Shown one piece after another: positions 8,480 through 17,242 of a stretch of 64,000 nt of DNA (the first letter of the stretch is position 1; each line of letters opens with the position of its first letter). The position numbers were made by a program, and so were the translations under genes. Origin of the DNA: Pseudomonas sp. CBZ-4 (GTDB lineage: Bacteria > Pseudomonadota > Gammaproteobacteria > Pseudomonadales > Pseudomonadaceae); the NCBI RefSeq assembly GCF_000346755.1, contig NZ_ANNV01000175.1:173097-237096 (forward strand), given 5' to 3'. The notes beneath the pieces were generated by a model. The model had not been told where the DNA came from, searched no databases, and worked only from the letters and a program-made list of their open reading frames with translations.

Positions 8480-9781
8480 ATGAGTGATTCCGCACACACC
8501 AACCTCCAGCGCCGCCGTGTCCTGCTGGGCATGGCCGCCACCGGCGTCGCGCTAGCGGGCAGCAGCCTGAGCTGCCCGGCCATGGCCGCCGCCGAGCAAG
8601 TCACCAGCGCACCGCGCAGCGACAAGACCCAGGACCACCACGACTTCTTCGGCCCGCACCAGAGCGGCATCGTCACCCCGCGCCCGGCCTGCGGCATGCT
8701 GGTGGCGTTCGACGTGCTGGCCAGCGACCGCGAAGACCTGGAGCGGTTGTTTCGCACGTTGAACGAGCGCATCAGCTTCCTGATGACCGGCGGCACCGTG
8801 GCGCAAGTCGATCCAAAGCTGCCGCCCACCGATTCGGGGATTCTCGGCCCGGTGGTCACGCCGGATAACCTGACCATCACCGTGTCCGTCGGCGAGTCGC
8901 TGTTCGATGAGCGCTTCGGCCTGGAACACGCCAAGCCCAAGCGCCTGAGCCGCATGGTGGGTTTTCCCAATGACGCGCTGGAACCGGCGCAGTGCCACGG
9001 CGACTTGAGCCTGCAATTTTGCTCCAACACCCCCGACACCAATATCCACGCCCTGCGCGACATCGTGAAAAACCTGCCCGACCTGCTGCTGGTGCGCTGG
9101 AAACAGGAAGGCAGCGTGCCGCCCCAGGCACCGAGCAAACCCGGTGAGCCGGCGCAGAGTGCGCGTAACTTCCTCGGTTTCCGTGACGGTTCGGCCAACC
9201 CCGACTCCAACGACGGCAAGACCATGGACCAGATCGTCTGGGTCCAGCCGTCCAGCGACGAACCGGCCTGGGCCGCCCATGGCAGCTACCAGGCGGTGCG
9301 CATCATCCGCAACTTCGTCGAACGCTGGGACCGCACCCCGCTGCAGGAACAGGAAAGCATCATCGGCCGCGTCAAGACCACGGGCGCGCCCATGGGTGGC
9401 CAGCAGGAAAGCCAGGTCCCCGACTACAGCAAGGACCCCGAAGGCAAGTTGACCAAGCTCGATGCCCACATCCGCCTGGCCAACCCGCGTACCCCGCAGA
9501 CCCAGGGCAACCTGATTTTGCGCAGGCCGTTCAACTACTCCAACGGCGTCAATAAAAACGGTCAGCTGGACATGGGGCTGTTGTTCATCTGCTACCAGGC
9601 TGACCTGGAGAAAGGCTTTATCAGCGTGCAGACCCGGCTCAACGGCGAGCCCCTGGAGGAATACCTCAAGCCGGTTGGCGGCGGGTATTTCTTCACCTTG
9701 CCGGGGGTCACGGGACCTTCGGATTTCATTGGCCGCACGCTGCTGGCCGCTACGCACCCGCACACCACTGCCAACACCTGA
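8480..9781 (+). CDS. efeB: Dye-decolorising heme peroxidase / deferrochelatase EfeB
   Basis: DyP-type peroxidase, 433 aa, exported by Tat: the N-terminus carries an RRRVLLG twin-arginine motif then a hydrophobic stretch ending AMAAAEQ. The family GXXDG motif is present as GFRDGSANP with Asp near residue 236. The ATG at 8480 gives a typical Tat leader; an in-frame GTG at 8462 overlapping the efeO stop is the alternative. It follows efeO and precedes efeM in one transcript. In the family it oxidises iron or heme substrates in the periplasm; the exact role is debated. Confidence 0.92.
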   Translation: MSDSAHTNLQRRRVLLGMAATGVALAGSSLSCPAMAAAEQVTSAPRSDKTQDHHDFFGPHQSGIVTPRPACGMLVAFDVLASDREDLERLFRTLNERISFLMTGGTVAQVDPKLPPTDSGILGPVVTPDNLTITVSVGESLFDERFGLEHAKPKRLSRMVGFPNDALEPAQCHGDLSLQFCSNTPDTNIHALRDIVKNLPDLLLVRWKQEGSVPPQAPSKPGEPAQSARNFLGFRDGSANPDSNDGKTMDQIVWVQPSSDEPAWAAHGSYQAVRIIRNFVERWDRTPLQEQESIIGRVKTTGAPMGGQQESQVPDYSKDPEGKLTKLDAHIRLANPRTPQTQGNLILRRPFNYSNGVNKNGQLDMGLLFICYQADLEKGFISVQTRLNGEPLEEYLKPVGGGYFFTLPGVTGPSDFIGRTLLAATHPHTTANT

Positions 9782-9808
9782 AACCCACCCCACAGCGGAA
9801 ACCGTCCC

Positions 9809-10627
9809 ATGAAGAAGTCGACTCTCGCGTTGTCGTTGCTACTGACCCTTTCGCCACTGGCCGCGTTCGCCGCCACGGCGCCGCTGGACCTGGTAGGCCC
9901 GGTGTCGGACTACAAGATCTACGTCACCGAAGAAATCGCCGAGCTGGTCACCCAGACCCAGGCCTTCACCGATGCGATCAACCAGGGCGACCTGGCCACG
10001 GCCAAGAAACTCTACGCGCCGACCCGCGTGCACTACGAGTCCATCGAGCCGATCGCCGAGCTGTTCAGTGACCTCGACGCGTCCATCGATTCGCGCGTGG
10101 ATGACCATGAAAAAGGCGTGACCGCCGAAGACTTCACCGGCTTCCACCGCATCGAATATGCGCTGTTCTCGCAGAACACCACCAAAGGCCTGGAGGCGCT
10201 GACCGCCAAGCTCAACACCGACGTCAACGACCTGAAAACCCGTGTGGATGGCCTGACCTTCCCGCCAGAAAAAGTCGTCGGCGGCGCCGCCGCGTTGCTG
10301 GAGGAAGTCGCCGCCACCAAGATCTCCGGCGAAGAGGACCGCTACAGCCACACCGACCTGTATGACTTCCAGGGCAACATCGACGGCGCGAAGAAAATCG
10401 TCGACCTGTTCCGTGGCCAGATCGAGAAACAAGACAAGGCGTTCCTGGCCAAGGTCGACAAGAACTTCGCCACCGTGGACAAGATCCTCGCCAAGTACAA
10501 GACCAAGGACGGCGGCTTCGAGACCTACGACAAGGTCAAGGAAAACGACCGCAAGGCCCTGGTGGGCCCGGTCAATACCCTGGCTGAGGACCTGTCAACC
10601 CTGCGTGGCAAGCTGGGCTTGAACTGA
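9809..10627 (+). CDS. efeM: Imelysin-family (M75) iron-uptake protein EfeM
   Basis: A second M75 protein of 272 aa, with a cleavable signal peptide (cleavage near AAFA-ATAP) and no cupredoxin domain. The HXXE motif is His113-Glu116 (GFHRIEY). It is closely related to the C-terminal half of EfeO: both share GEE-x-RYSHTDLY. It begins 27 bases after efeB and closes the operon. The order efeU-efeO-efeB-efeM is known in some pseudomonads; EfeM probably binds metal in the periplasm. Confidence 0.88.
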   Translation: MKKSTLALSLLLTLSPLAAFAATAPLDLVGPVSDYKIYVTEEIAELVTQTQAFTDAINQGDLATAKKLYAPTRVHYESIEPIAELFSDLDASIDSRVDDHEKGVTAEDFTGFHRIEYALFSQNTTKGLEALTAKLNTDVNDLKTRVDGLTFPPEKVVGGAAALLEEVAATKISGEEDRYSHTDLYDFQGNIDGAKKIVDLFRGQIEKQDKAFLAKVDKNFATVDKILAKYKTKDGGFETYDKVKENDRKALVGPVNTLAEDLSTLRGKLGLN

Positions 10628-10639
10628 TAGCACCTACCG

Positions 10640-10674
10640 GGCTCTCGTGCACCTCGTCAGGGCGCACGAGAGCC
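10640..10674. terminator. Perfect 11-bp hairpin between efeM and the convergent toxin gene
   Basis: GGCTCTCGTGC (10640-10650) pairs perfectly with GCACGAGAGCC (10664-10674) across a 13-base loop. The T tract is weak on both sides. Its position 13 bases after efeM and 8 bases past the end of the convergent gene suggests a shared bidirectional terminator. Confidence 0.7.
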
Positions 10675-10681
10675 ACAGGTT

Positions 10682-13600
10682 TCAATCCGGCTGGGGGGTG
10701 AACTGCGCAAGTGGCGCACCTGTGGGCCGCAGGGTGGTCGAGTCGATCGCATACCACTGACCGTTTTTCTGAATCGCATACATCTCACGGTTTTGACTGG
10801 TGCCAAAGCGACTCCCCGGCCATTGCCCTGCTGAGGGGGCGATACCCGTAAAGGGGGTGTCTTTTGCCCCAATGATCCACCGGATTTTCTCCATGATCGT
10901 ATTGGTCATGTAGATCCCTGGGCCAACACGGGCCGCTTCGCCCATCAGGATTTTCCGGGTTGCGGCCAGCGACTTTGGCCCGGCTTTCAGCACATCAACC
11001 GCACCGGCCAACGGGTTGAACACACTCATGAAGAACGAGCCCGCCCCCTTCAGGCCGGCCATGCTGAATGCCTTGCGACTGAATGGGATCAACATCTTCA
11101 TACCGCTAAAAAACTGCCTCGCCCCGGCCAGTCCGCCGGTGGCAATGAATGAAGCAAAGTCGATCAGCAACCCCGTCAAACCCTCTGCCACCTTGCCCTG
11201 CGCAAAGTCAAACACAGCCCCGACGAAAGGGATAAGGCGCAACATCAGACGAGCATTTTCCGAAGAAAACACTTTGCCTGATGCAAACGGATAGGTACGA
11301 CGGCTGTGCAGCGTTGTCGGCTGGTTGGCGTGCTCAAGTAACGCGTCGCGCTTCCCGTCAAAGCTGTGTGCCAGAAACGTTTCCACCATCCGTGCTGTTT
11401 TGTTCGAGCTAAAGGTATTGGGAACGCGCCGCGAGGCTATTTCTGTCGTTGCCGGCAACTCCGTTGCCATCTTTTCAATAATCACCATCGATTTTGCACC
11501 GGGCTTGGGTGGAGAACCCGTGCTGTACGCATCAAAGTCAAACGGCTGTTCAGTGCCCCTTTGGAAAGGCGTCTGCACATAGGCAAAGGGCCCATGGGGT
11601 TTGCGGCCCGCCTTGGTTTCGCCACCGAGCGGCAGGCGGTCAGGTAAATCGGTGCGCTTGACCATCTGCATCGAACCGGGAAACACCTCGTAGTAACCAA
11701 ACCAGGGTGTTACAAGCCCGGTTTCGTAACGTAGCAATAGGCCGTGAGTGCCCCTGTTACTCGCCACTTTGGAATCCGGGCCCTGGTCGTCCTCCAGGGC
11801 TTCCCCGGTTTCCTTGCGTACGCTGAAGAACTCGATTTTCCCCGACTCCAACGCCCTGCGGTCTTCCAGCGGCAACTGCGCAAGCATCAGTTTCAGCGCC
11901 GTGGCTTGGGCGACGCGGGTATCGGCAATGTATTGATCGACCGCCGGCGCCACCAACGGTTTTATCTTCGGCAGTTGCTTGATGCGTTCCAAAAAAGTGG
12001 CCTGGGAGATTTTCGGGTGGTTGAACTTGTATTTCTTTTCTCCACTGACCAGGTAGTTCACTAACCGATCCAACAAAAGTAGAGGATCATCGTCGACTTG
12101 ATTGGTCAGGATGACATCGGTCAACAGCGGTTGGCGGGTTTCCATGTGCCCGTGCTGCCGGGAGTCATATTTGACATCGGTGTCCAACTCAAGCTTGAAC
12201 GTACGAAGTTCTTCCTCGGTCATTTCCGGGAATAACCGGACCAACTCCTTGATCAGAACAGTGGTCTGGGTCGGCGGTTCGCTGGTCAAGGTGTTGAACG
12301 CGTCGCGGGTTTGGTCTTCCCGTTCGGTAAATGCTTGCGCAGCGGCTTTGTAGTCCCCAGGGGAGTAGTGTCCGTCCGCAGTCGCTGGGAAAATACCGGC
12401 CATTACCCCCCAGTCCAGCAAAGGTTTGGTAGCCAGGCTCTTTTGCAGGTATTCCTGATTCGGCCCGCTGGCGTCTAGCCGGGAAAGCGCCATGACTTGC
12501 GTAAAATTCATCAAACGCGAACTGCCCGGACCACTCAGGGTATCGGCGATTGCACAGCCCTGACGCAGCTCCAGCCAACCGGTCGAGCCAACCTTGACGT
12601 TTTGCGGGTCTTGGTTGAGCACCTGCCTGGCGTCTTCAGGCACGCGGGTGTCAGCCTTGACCAGCATCTCTGGAGCCGACTGGGCAAGGAACAGGTGAGC
12701 CACCAGTGGCGTCAACCCGGCGTCCACGCCTTTGCTTTCAAGATGCATTTCGACGTCATCGCGCACCTCTTTGAGTGAGCGCCCCAAATTGCCCGGCTGA
12801 TACAACGAATACCCCGCCACCTGCCCCGGGACACCCGGCATGGTGGCGTCAACACTCAACTTGAGCGCAGTGGCCAGCAGTTGGTGACGTTCGGCCCGGG
12901 AGAGCGCTTGCCCCTCGGCCACACTGTAGAGCTTGAGGGCCTTGGCTATCTCATCGGCCTTGGCAATGGCCTTGGACGAATCAAAAAAATCCGCCAGTTG
13001 CCGGTCCGGATCGTGAAAAGACTGACCAAACGACGGCCTGCCGGAGAAGCCCTTGAGCAACGACATGACGCCCGCCGATGCCGCTTTCATTGTTTCAAGT
13101 GAGCTGGAAGACAGCGATCCTTCGGTTTGCACGTAAGGGGTCATCCCCGCGTAGTCGCCAGCCAGCGGGGGTGAAGGCAATTTTGTATTGAACCACTGCA
13201 GCGCTGCACGCATCTGCCCGACGGTTTTCGGTACGTCGGGCGCATAATAGGCCAGCGTCTGGCGCATGTCGTACCGACGGGTGGAATACAGGGCGTTACC
13301 GGCTTTCTCACTCTGCTGCACCAACCGGTCGAAGTCTTCATTAAACTTGCGCGCGGTGGCTTGTTCGTTTGCACTGCCGTGCCCAGACATTAGCTCGACG
13401 TCCGCGTCAAAGGAATCTTGAAGGGAGATCCACTGCCCGTTCGCTCTGAGCATTTGCAGGTCACCTTCCGTTATCCTGAATTCGCTGCCCAGCCCTGCGA
13501 CACCGGCCCTCCCCAGGAACGCCTTGAAGGCGGCTGATACGAGAAACTCAGCGAATTGTTCGCGTGGTGACGTACTCGCCTGGTCCAGGGAGGAGCCCGG

Positions 13601-14509
13601 CTCAACCCATATCGCCTGCTCATTCAGTGTCAGCTCATCACCCCCCTGCTTGTTCTTGATCAGGGGTTGCAACTGCGCCCCCAGGCGCTCACGGACAGCG
13701 CTGTCGCCGCTGTGCTGCTGCAGTTGCTTGAACTGTTTCTCCCACTGAGCACGCTGTGCCTGTGAAATCCCGGGCCAGCCCTCTTGCTGGAGTTGTTTAC
13801 CCAACCGCGGCGCAGCCTTTTCATTCAGAGGCGGTTTCACCCCGTAAAAGTCCAGTACCACATCCCGTGGAACAGGCCCCTGAGTCGGCCCGGGTGCCAC
13901 CGGAATCCCTAGATCATTTGGCGAGAGCACTTTGTGCAGGGCACTGACCTTTGCGCTGACCTCCCACCAACCAGAGCCATCGGTGGTGGTGAACCGCTGG
14001 AAGGACTGTTTGCCATTGACGACCACGACGCCAACCACCGAGTCGCTGAACACACGCACAGTCGACAATTTGAGCCCCTTGGATTTGAACCAGGCCTGGA
14101 TGGGCGGCTCCTTGATCGCTTGGTCGTACATCTCGAGAAATGACGAGATGGATGCGTTTGGTGGGATGAGTTCTTCTTTTGCGTGGCCCGTGTTCAACCA
14201 ATGCACCATGTTTTCCTGCAACGTAACGTCCGCTGATTGCGCGACATCGCTGGCAGGGAAAAGACGGCTGGCCGTGACACTCCCGGAAGTCGGCTCGATG
14301 CCTGGAGTGGTAGCGTCACGTTTGGACCGGTTTGTTTTCGTCTGTGGTCGCCCCTCGTGCTGCAAGGCTGCGGTATTGGGTGGCGGTCCAGACAGACGAT
14401 CGGCAGGCGCCGTCTCAGGACGGCTTTGCGCAGACGGTGCGGGGGGCTGCGGGGCGCGGAACAACCTGTTGAAAGCGGTATCCGCACTATTGACATGGAT
14501 TGACGACAT
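10682..14509 (-). CDS. Giant toxin-like protein, 1275 aa
   Basis: Large protein of the dermonecrotic-toxin-like class common in fluorescent pseudomonads. There is no Sec signal; the first ~95 residues are Pro/Ser/Thr-rich and disordered. Residues about 135-240 (IQAWFKSKGLKLSTVRV ... DVVLDFYGVKP) align by eye with residues about 85-185 of the 1467-aa protein at 46748. Around residues 1085-1165 there is a hydrophobic Gly/Ala-rich region (LIPFVGAVFDFAQGK) that could insert in membranes. The C-terminus ends with REMYAIQKNGQWYAID, recurrent in such proteins. No catalytic triad was found. GAGAG precedes the ATG. Secretion route and target are unknown; an adhesin or polymorphic toxin is the alternative. 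Confidence 0.75.
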   Translation of the reverse strand: MSSIHVNSADTAFNRLFRAPQPPAPSAQSRPETAPADRLSGPPPNTAALQHEGRPQTKTNRSKRDATTPGIEPTSGSVTASRLFPASDVAQSADVTLQENMVHWLNTGHAKEELIPPNASISSFLEMYDQAIKEPPIQAWFKSKGLKLSTVRVFSDSVVGVVVVNGKQSFQRFTTTDGSGWWEVSAKVSALHKVLSPNDLGIPVAPGPTQGPVPRDVVLDFYGVKPPLNEKAAPRLGKQLQQEGWPGISQAQRAQWEKQFKQLQQHSGDSAVRERLGAQLQPLIKNKQGGDELTLNEQAIWVEPGSSLDQASTSPREQFAEFLVSAAFKAFLGRAGVAGLGSEFRITEGDLQMLRANGQWISLQDSFDADVELMSGHGSANEQATARKFNEDFDRLVQQSEKAGNALYSTRRYDMRQTLAYYAPDVPKTVGQMRAALQWFNTKLPSPPLAGDYAGMTPYVQTEGSLSSSSLETMKAASAGVMSLLKGFSGRPSFGQSFHDPDRQLADFFDSSKAIAKADEIAKALKLYSVAEGQALSRAERHQLLATALKLSVDATMPGVPGQVAGYSLYQPGNLGRSLKEVRDDVEMHLESKGVDAGLTPLVAHLFLAQSAPEMLVKADTRVPEDARQVLNQDPQNVKVGSTGWLELRQGCAIADTLSGPGSSRLMNFTQVMALSRLDASGPNQEYLQKSLATKPLLDWGVMAGIFPATADGHYSPGDYKAAAQAFTEREDQTRDAFNTLTSEPPTQTTVLIKELVRLFPEMTEEELRTFKLELDTDVKYDSRQHGHMETRQPLLTDVILTNQVDDDPLLLLDRLVNYLVSGEKKYKFNHPKISQATFLERIKQLPKIKPLVAPAVDQYIADTRVAQATALKLMLAQLPLEDRRALESGKIEFFSVRKETGEALEDDQGPDSKVASNRGTHGLLLRYETGLVTPWFGYYEVFPGSMQMVKRTDLPDRLPLGGETKAGRKPHGPFAYVQTPFQRGTEQPFDFDAYSTGSPPKPGAKSMVIIEKMATELPATTEIASRRVPNTFSSNKTARMVETFLAHSFDGKRDALLEHANQPTTLHSRRTYPFASGKVFSSENARLMLRLIPFVGAVFDFAQGKVAEGLTGLLIDFASFIATGGLAGARQFFSGMKMLIPFSRKAFSMAGLKGAGSFFMSVFNPLAGAVDVLKAGPKSLAATRKILMGEAARVGPGIYMTNTIMEKIRWIIGAKDTPFTGIAPSAGQWPGSRFGTSQNREMYAIQKNGQWYAIDSTTLRPTGAPLAQFTPQPD

Positions 14510-14644
14510 TTCTATTGCTCTCTAACCAGTGAAGTGGCGAGAGTTCTTGTCCTTAAGAACTGTCAATAGAAAACGTACAAGACAAGCCGAATGCAAAGGG
14601 TAAGCAAATTCTCAATCGGTTGACGGCCATGGCTGAGCCTGGGC

Positions 14645-15988
14645 CTAAAGAATTCGGTACAGCAACCGCTCAATGCGCACGCGGCTGACACGCCGTAAAA
14701 ACTTGCCGACCGCCGCCGGGTAATCCACCAGGGTTTGCAACTGCTGATAACGCTCGATGCGCGTGGCGTGCTGGAATATCTGCGCGAGCTCGGTGCGTCG
14801 CGGCTCCAGCCATTGGCCCTGGGGATCATCGATCAGCAAGGCGTTTTCCAGGTCCAGGCGGAACGCCCGCGGGTTGAGGTTGTTGCCCGTCAGCAACGTA
14901 TAGCGCTGGTCGACCCACATGCCCTTGAGGTGGTAGGTGTTATCCCCGTCGCGCCACAGGTGCAGGTTCAACTGGCCACTGTCGAGCATCGGCTGATGGC
15001 GCTTGGCAAAGCGACGCAGGCTGATCTCATACAGGTAGGGCAACGCCGCGATCACCTTGAACGACTCGCTGGGCGGGATGTAGAAGTCGTTGGCGGTCTT
15101 GTCGCCGACGATGATGTCGATTTTCACCCCACGGGCCAGGGCGCGATTGATCTCGCGGGTCACCGGCAGCGGCAGGTTGAAATAGGGGGTGCAGATGGTC
15201 AGTTGCTGCTGGGCACTGGCGATCAGTTCCAGGATCACCCGGCTCAAGGGGTTGTTCTTGCCCACTCCCAGCAGCGGGCTGACCGACAGGTGGCCATTGG
15301 GCAGTTGGCCCGCCGTGGTGTCATAGGCCGCGTGTTTCAGGCGGCTGCGCAAGTCGCCGATGTCGTTGCGCAGGCTGCGGGTGGTGGGCGGGTTCGGCAG
15401 GTCGAGGCGATGCACGGCCTTGGACGCCACCAGGCCATGCTCGATCAGATGCTGCATCGAATCGGCCAGCGGCTGGCTGTGGATCAAGTGGTAGCGGTCG
15501 AAGCGGTACTTGTCGAACTTGTGCAGGTACACATTGTTCAGGCTCGCGCCGCTGTACAGCACGGTGTCGTCGATCACAAAGCCCTTGAGGTGCAGCACGC
15601 CGAACAGCTCGCGGGTCTGCACCGGCACGCCGTACACCGGCACTTCACTGGCGTGGCGTTCGGTCATGGCCTGGTACCAGGCGCTGTTGCCCGGTTGCTT
15701 GCCTGCACCGATCAGCCCGCGTTGGGCGCGCAGCCAGTCAACCACCACGACGATGTCCAGCTCCGGCCGCGCAGCCTTGGCGGCGTGCAGGGCGTCGTAG
15801 ATTTCCTGCCCGGCTTCGTCGTGCTGCAAGTACAGCGCAACGATGTAGATGCGCCGCGTCGCCTGGGGGATCAGGCGCAGCAGGCAGCGACGATATTCAT
15901 CGGCGCCGGACAGCACGTCAATCGCGTCGGGAGTGAGGGGGAAACCGCGCAGTTTGGGCAACAGGGAGCGTTTGAAGAACGACGGCAT
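14645..15988 (-). CDS. pssA: CDP-diacylglycerol-serine O-phosphatidyltransferase (PssA, PLD superfamily)
   Basis: Phospholipid enzyme of 447 aa making phosphatidylserine from CDP-diacylglycerol and serine, the precursor of phosphatidylethanolamine. Two HKD half-sites typical of phospholipase-D-fold enzymes are visible: HLKGFVID in the first half and HLKGMWVD in the second. The start at 15988 (MPSFFKRSLLPKL) gives the E. coli PssA length (about 451); an upstream in-frame ATG at 16021 adds 11 atypical residues. It is divergent from the TetR gene. A cardiolipin synthase or other PLD-type enzyme is less likely given the NDFYIPP block. Confidence 0.85.
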   Translation of the reverse strand: MPSFFKRSLLPKLRGFPLTPDAIDVLSGADEYRRCLLRLIPQATRRIYIVALYLQHDEAGQEIYDALHAAKAARPELDIVVVVDWLRAQRGLIGAGKQPGNSAWYQAMTERHASEVPVYGVPVQTRELFGVLHLKGFVIDDTVLYSGASLNNVYLHKFDKYRFDRYHLIHSQPLADSMQHLIEHGLVASKAVHRLDLPNPPTTRSLRNDIGDLRSRLKHAAYDTTAGQLPNGHLSVSPLLGVGKNNPLSRVILELIASAQQQLTICTPYFNLPLPVTREINRALARGVKIDIIVGDKTANDFYIPPSESFKVIAALPYLYEISLRRFAKRHQPMLDSGQLNLHLWRDGDNTYHLKGMWVDQRYTLLTGNNLNPRAFRLDLENALLIDDPQGQWLEPRRTELAQIFQHATRIERYQQLQTLVDYPAAVGKFLRRVSRVRIERLLYRIL

Positions 15989-16076
15989 AGGGCTCGCAAT
16001 GGGTCGAATCCGAAGAGGCACCGAGCTTACACCATGGGGGTGCTCAGGTCTTGCGGCGGCGCATGGAAAAATTTAA

Positions 16077-16105
16077 TTGACCAAGAAGAACGATCGTTCT
16101 ACTGT
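16077..16105 (+). promoter_or_regulatory. Probable tetR promoter with palindromic operator
   Basis: TTGACC (16077-16082) and TACTGT (16100-16105) are 17 bases apart and could be -35 and -10. Between them lies the perfect 14-base palindrome AGAACGATCGTTCT (16087-16100), ending 13 bases before the ATG of the TetR gene. This is the layout expected for autorepression. The promoter assignment is inference; the palindrome is seen directly. Confidence 0.55.
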
Positions 16106-16112
16106 TCGCCAC

Positions 16113-16664
16113 ATGAACGACATGACCCGCGACATTATCCTCGACGTTACCGAAAAGTTGATCTATCGCCATGGCATCGCCGCCACCGGCATGGACTTCC
16201 TGGTGAAAACCGCCGGCGTCTCGAGAAAAAGTATCTACCGTTACTTCGCCAACAAAGACGAATTGGTGATTGCCGCCTTGCAGCGCCGCGACGAGCGCTG
16301 GCTGCAATGGTTGCGCACGCAAGTGGAGCGCCAGGAAGGCAGTGGCGAACGCCTGTTGGCGCTGTTCGACGCCCTCAAGGCGTGGTTCGGTTCCGCCGAC
16401 TTTCGCGGCTGCGCCTTTATCAACACCAGCGGTGAAACCGGCGACCCACAAGACCCGGTGCGCCTGCTGGCCAAGGCCCATAAACAGAAACTGTTCGAGT
16501 ACGCACTTGAACTGTGTCACGCACATGGCACCCCCGACCCGCGACAGCAGGCCGCGCAACTGCTGATCCTGATCGATGGCGCCATTACCGTTGCCCTGGT
16601 GATGGGTGATTCAACCGCGGCCGATAATGCGCAATGCATGGCGCGAACGTTATCGGCGCTTTGA
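16113..16664 (+). CDS. TetR/AcrR-family transcriptional regulator
   Basis: One-domain repressor of 183 aa from the ATG at 16113 (MNDMTRDIILDVTEKL). The N-terminal helix-turn-helix is clear (GMDFLVKTAGVSRKSIYRYFANKDELV, quoted in part: SRKSIYRYFANKDEL). The C-terminal ligand domain resembles the TetR_C family with GCAFINTSGE. The frame stays open upstream to 16077, but that stretch is better read as promoter and operator. It is followed after 55 bases by a DUF1348 gene in the same direction, probably its target and co-transcribed. Confidence 0.85.
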   Translation: MNDMTRDIILDVTEKLIYRHGIAATGMDFLVKTAGVSRKSIYRYFANKDELVIAALQRRDERWLQWLRTQVERQEGSGERLLALFDALKAWFGSADFRGCAFINTSGETGDPQDPVRLLAKAHKQKLFEYALELCHAHGTPDPRQQAAQLLILIDGAITVALVMGDSTAADNAQCMARTLSAL

Positions 16665-16719
16665 GCCCATAAGCCAGGCAACTTTCCGATAATCCCTTAT
16701 TGTTTTAAGGAGCATGCCA

Positions 16720-17199
16720 ATGTCATCAGACATCGATGTACGCCCACCCTTGCCGCCCTTTACCCGCGCATCGGCCATCGAGAAAGTACGCCTGGCCGAA
16801 GACGGCTGGAACTCCCGCGACCCGCAACGGGTGTCCCTGGCCTACACGCTGGACACCCGCTGGCGCAACCGCGCCGAGTTTGCCCACGGCCGCGAGCAAG
16901 CCAAGGACTTTCTCACGCGTAAATGGGCCAAGGAGCTGGACTACCGCCTGATCAAGGAACTGTGGGCCTTCACCGACAACCGCATCGCCGTGCGTTATGC
17001 CTACGAGTGGCATGACGACTCGGGCAACTGGTTCCGCTCCTACGGCAACGAGAACTGGGAGTTCGATGAAAACGGCCTGATGGCCAATCGGTTTGCCTGC
17101 ATCAACGACCTGCCGATCCAGGCGAGCGAGCGCAAGTTCCACTGGCCGCTGGGGCGGCGCCCGGATGATCATCCGGGGCTGTCGGAGCTGGGGCTCTAG
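16720..17199 (+). CDS. DUF1348 / nuclear-transport-factor-2-like protein
   Basis: Small soluble protein of 159 aa with the NTF2-like fold pattern of the DUF1348 family (RVSLAYTLDTRWRNR, then FLTRKWAKELDYRL and VRYAYEWHDD). Start: AGGAG at 16708-16712 is 7 bases from the ATG at 16720 and only 1 base from the ATG at 16714, so 16720 is preferred. It follows the TetR gene and probably forms an operon with it. No reaction is established for the family. Confidence 0.85.
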   Translation: MSSDIDVRPPLPPFTRASAIEKVRLAEDGWNSRDPQRVSLAYTLDTRWRNRAEFAHGREQAKDFLTRKWAKELDYRLIKELWAFTDNRIAVRYAYEWHDDSGNWFRSYGNENWEFDENGLMANRFACINDLPIQASERKFHWPLGRRPDDHPGLSELGL

Positions 17200-17204
17200 C
17201 CTGT

Positions 17205-17236
17205 AGCCGCAAGCTTGAAGCTTCAAGCTTGCGGCT
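17205..17236. repeat. Perfect 32-bp palindrome between convergent genes
   Basis: AGCCGCAAGCTTGAAG (17205-17220) is followed immediately by its exact complement CTTCAAGCTTGCGGCT (17221-17236). It sits 5 bases after the DUF1348 gene and 6 bases past the end of the convergent sugar dehydrogenase gene. Similar AAGCTTGCGGCT units are scattered in Pseudomonas genomes. A terminator role for both genes is likely but no T tract is present. Confidence 0.75.
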
Positions 17237-17242
17237 GGCAGC

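Noticed and set aside
14735..16435. Long rightward frame (566 codons) antisense to pssA and running into tetR
   Set aside because: It is the GC-rich shadow of pssA (Gln/Val/His-rich translation) and has no start signal or domain.
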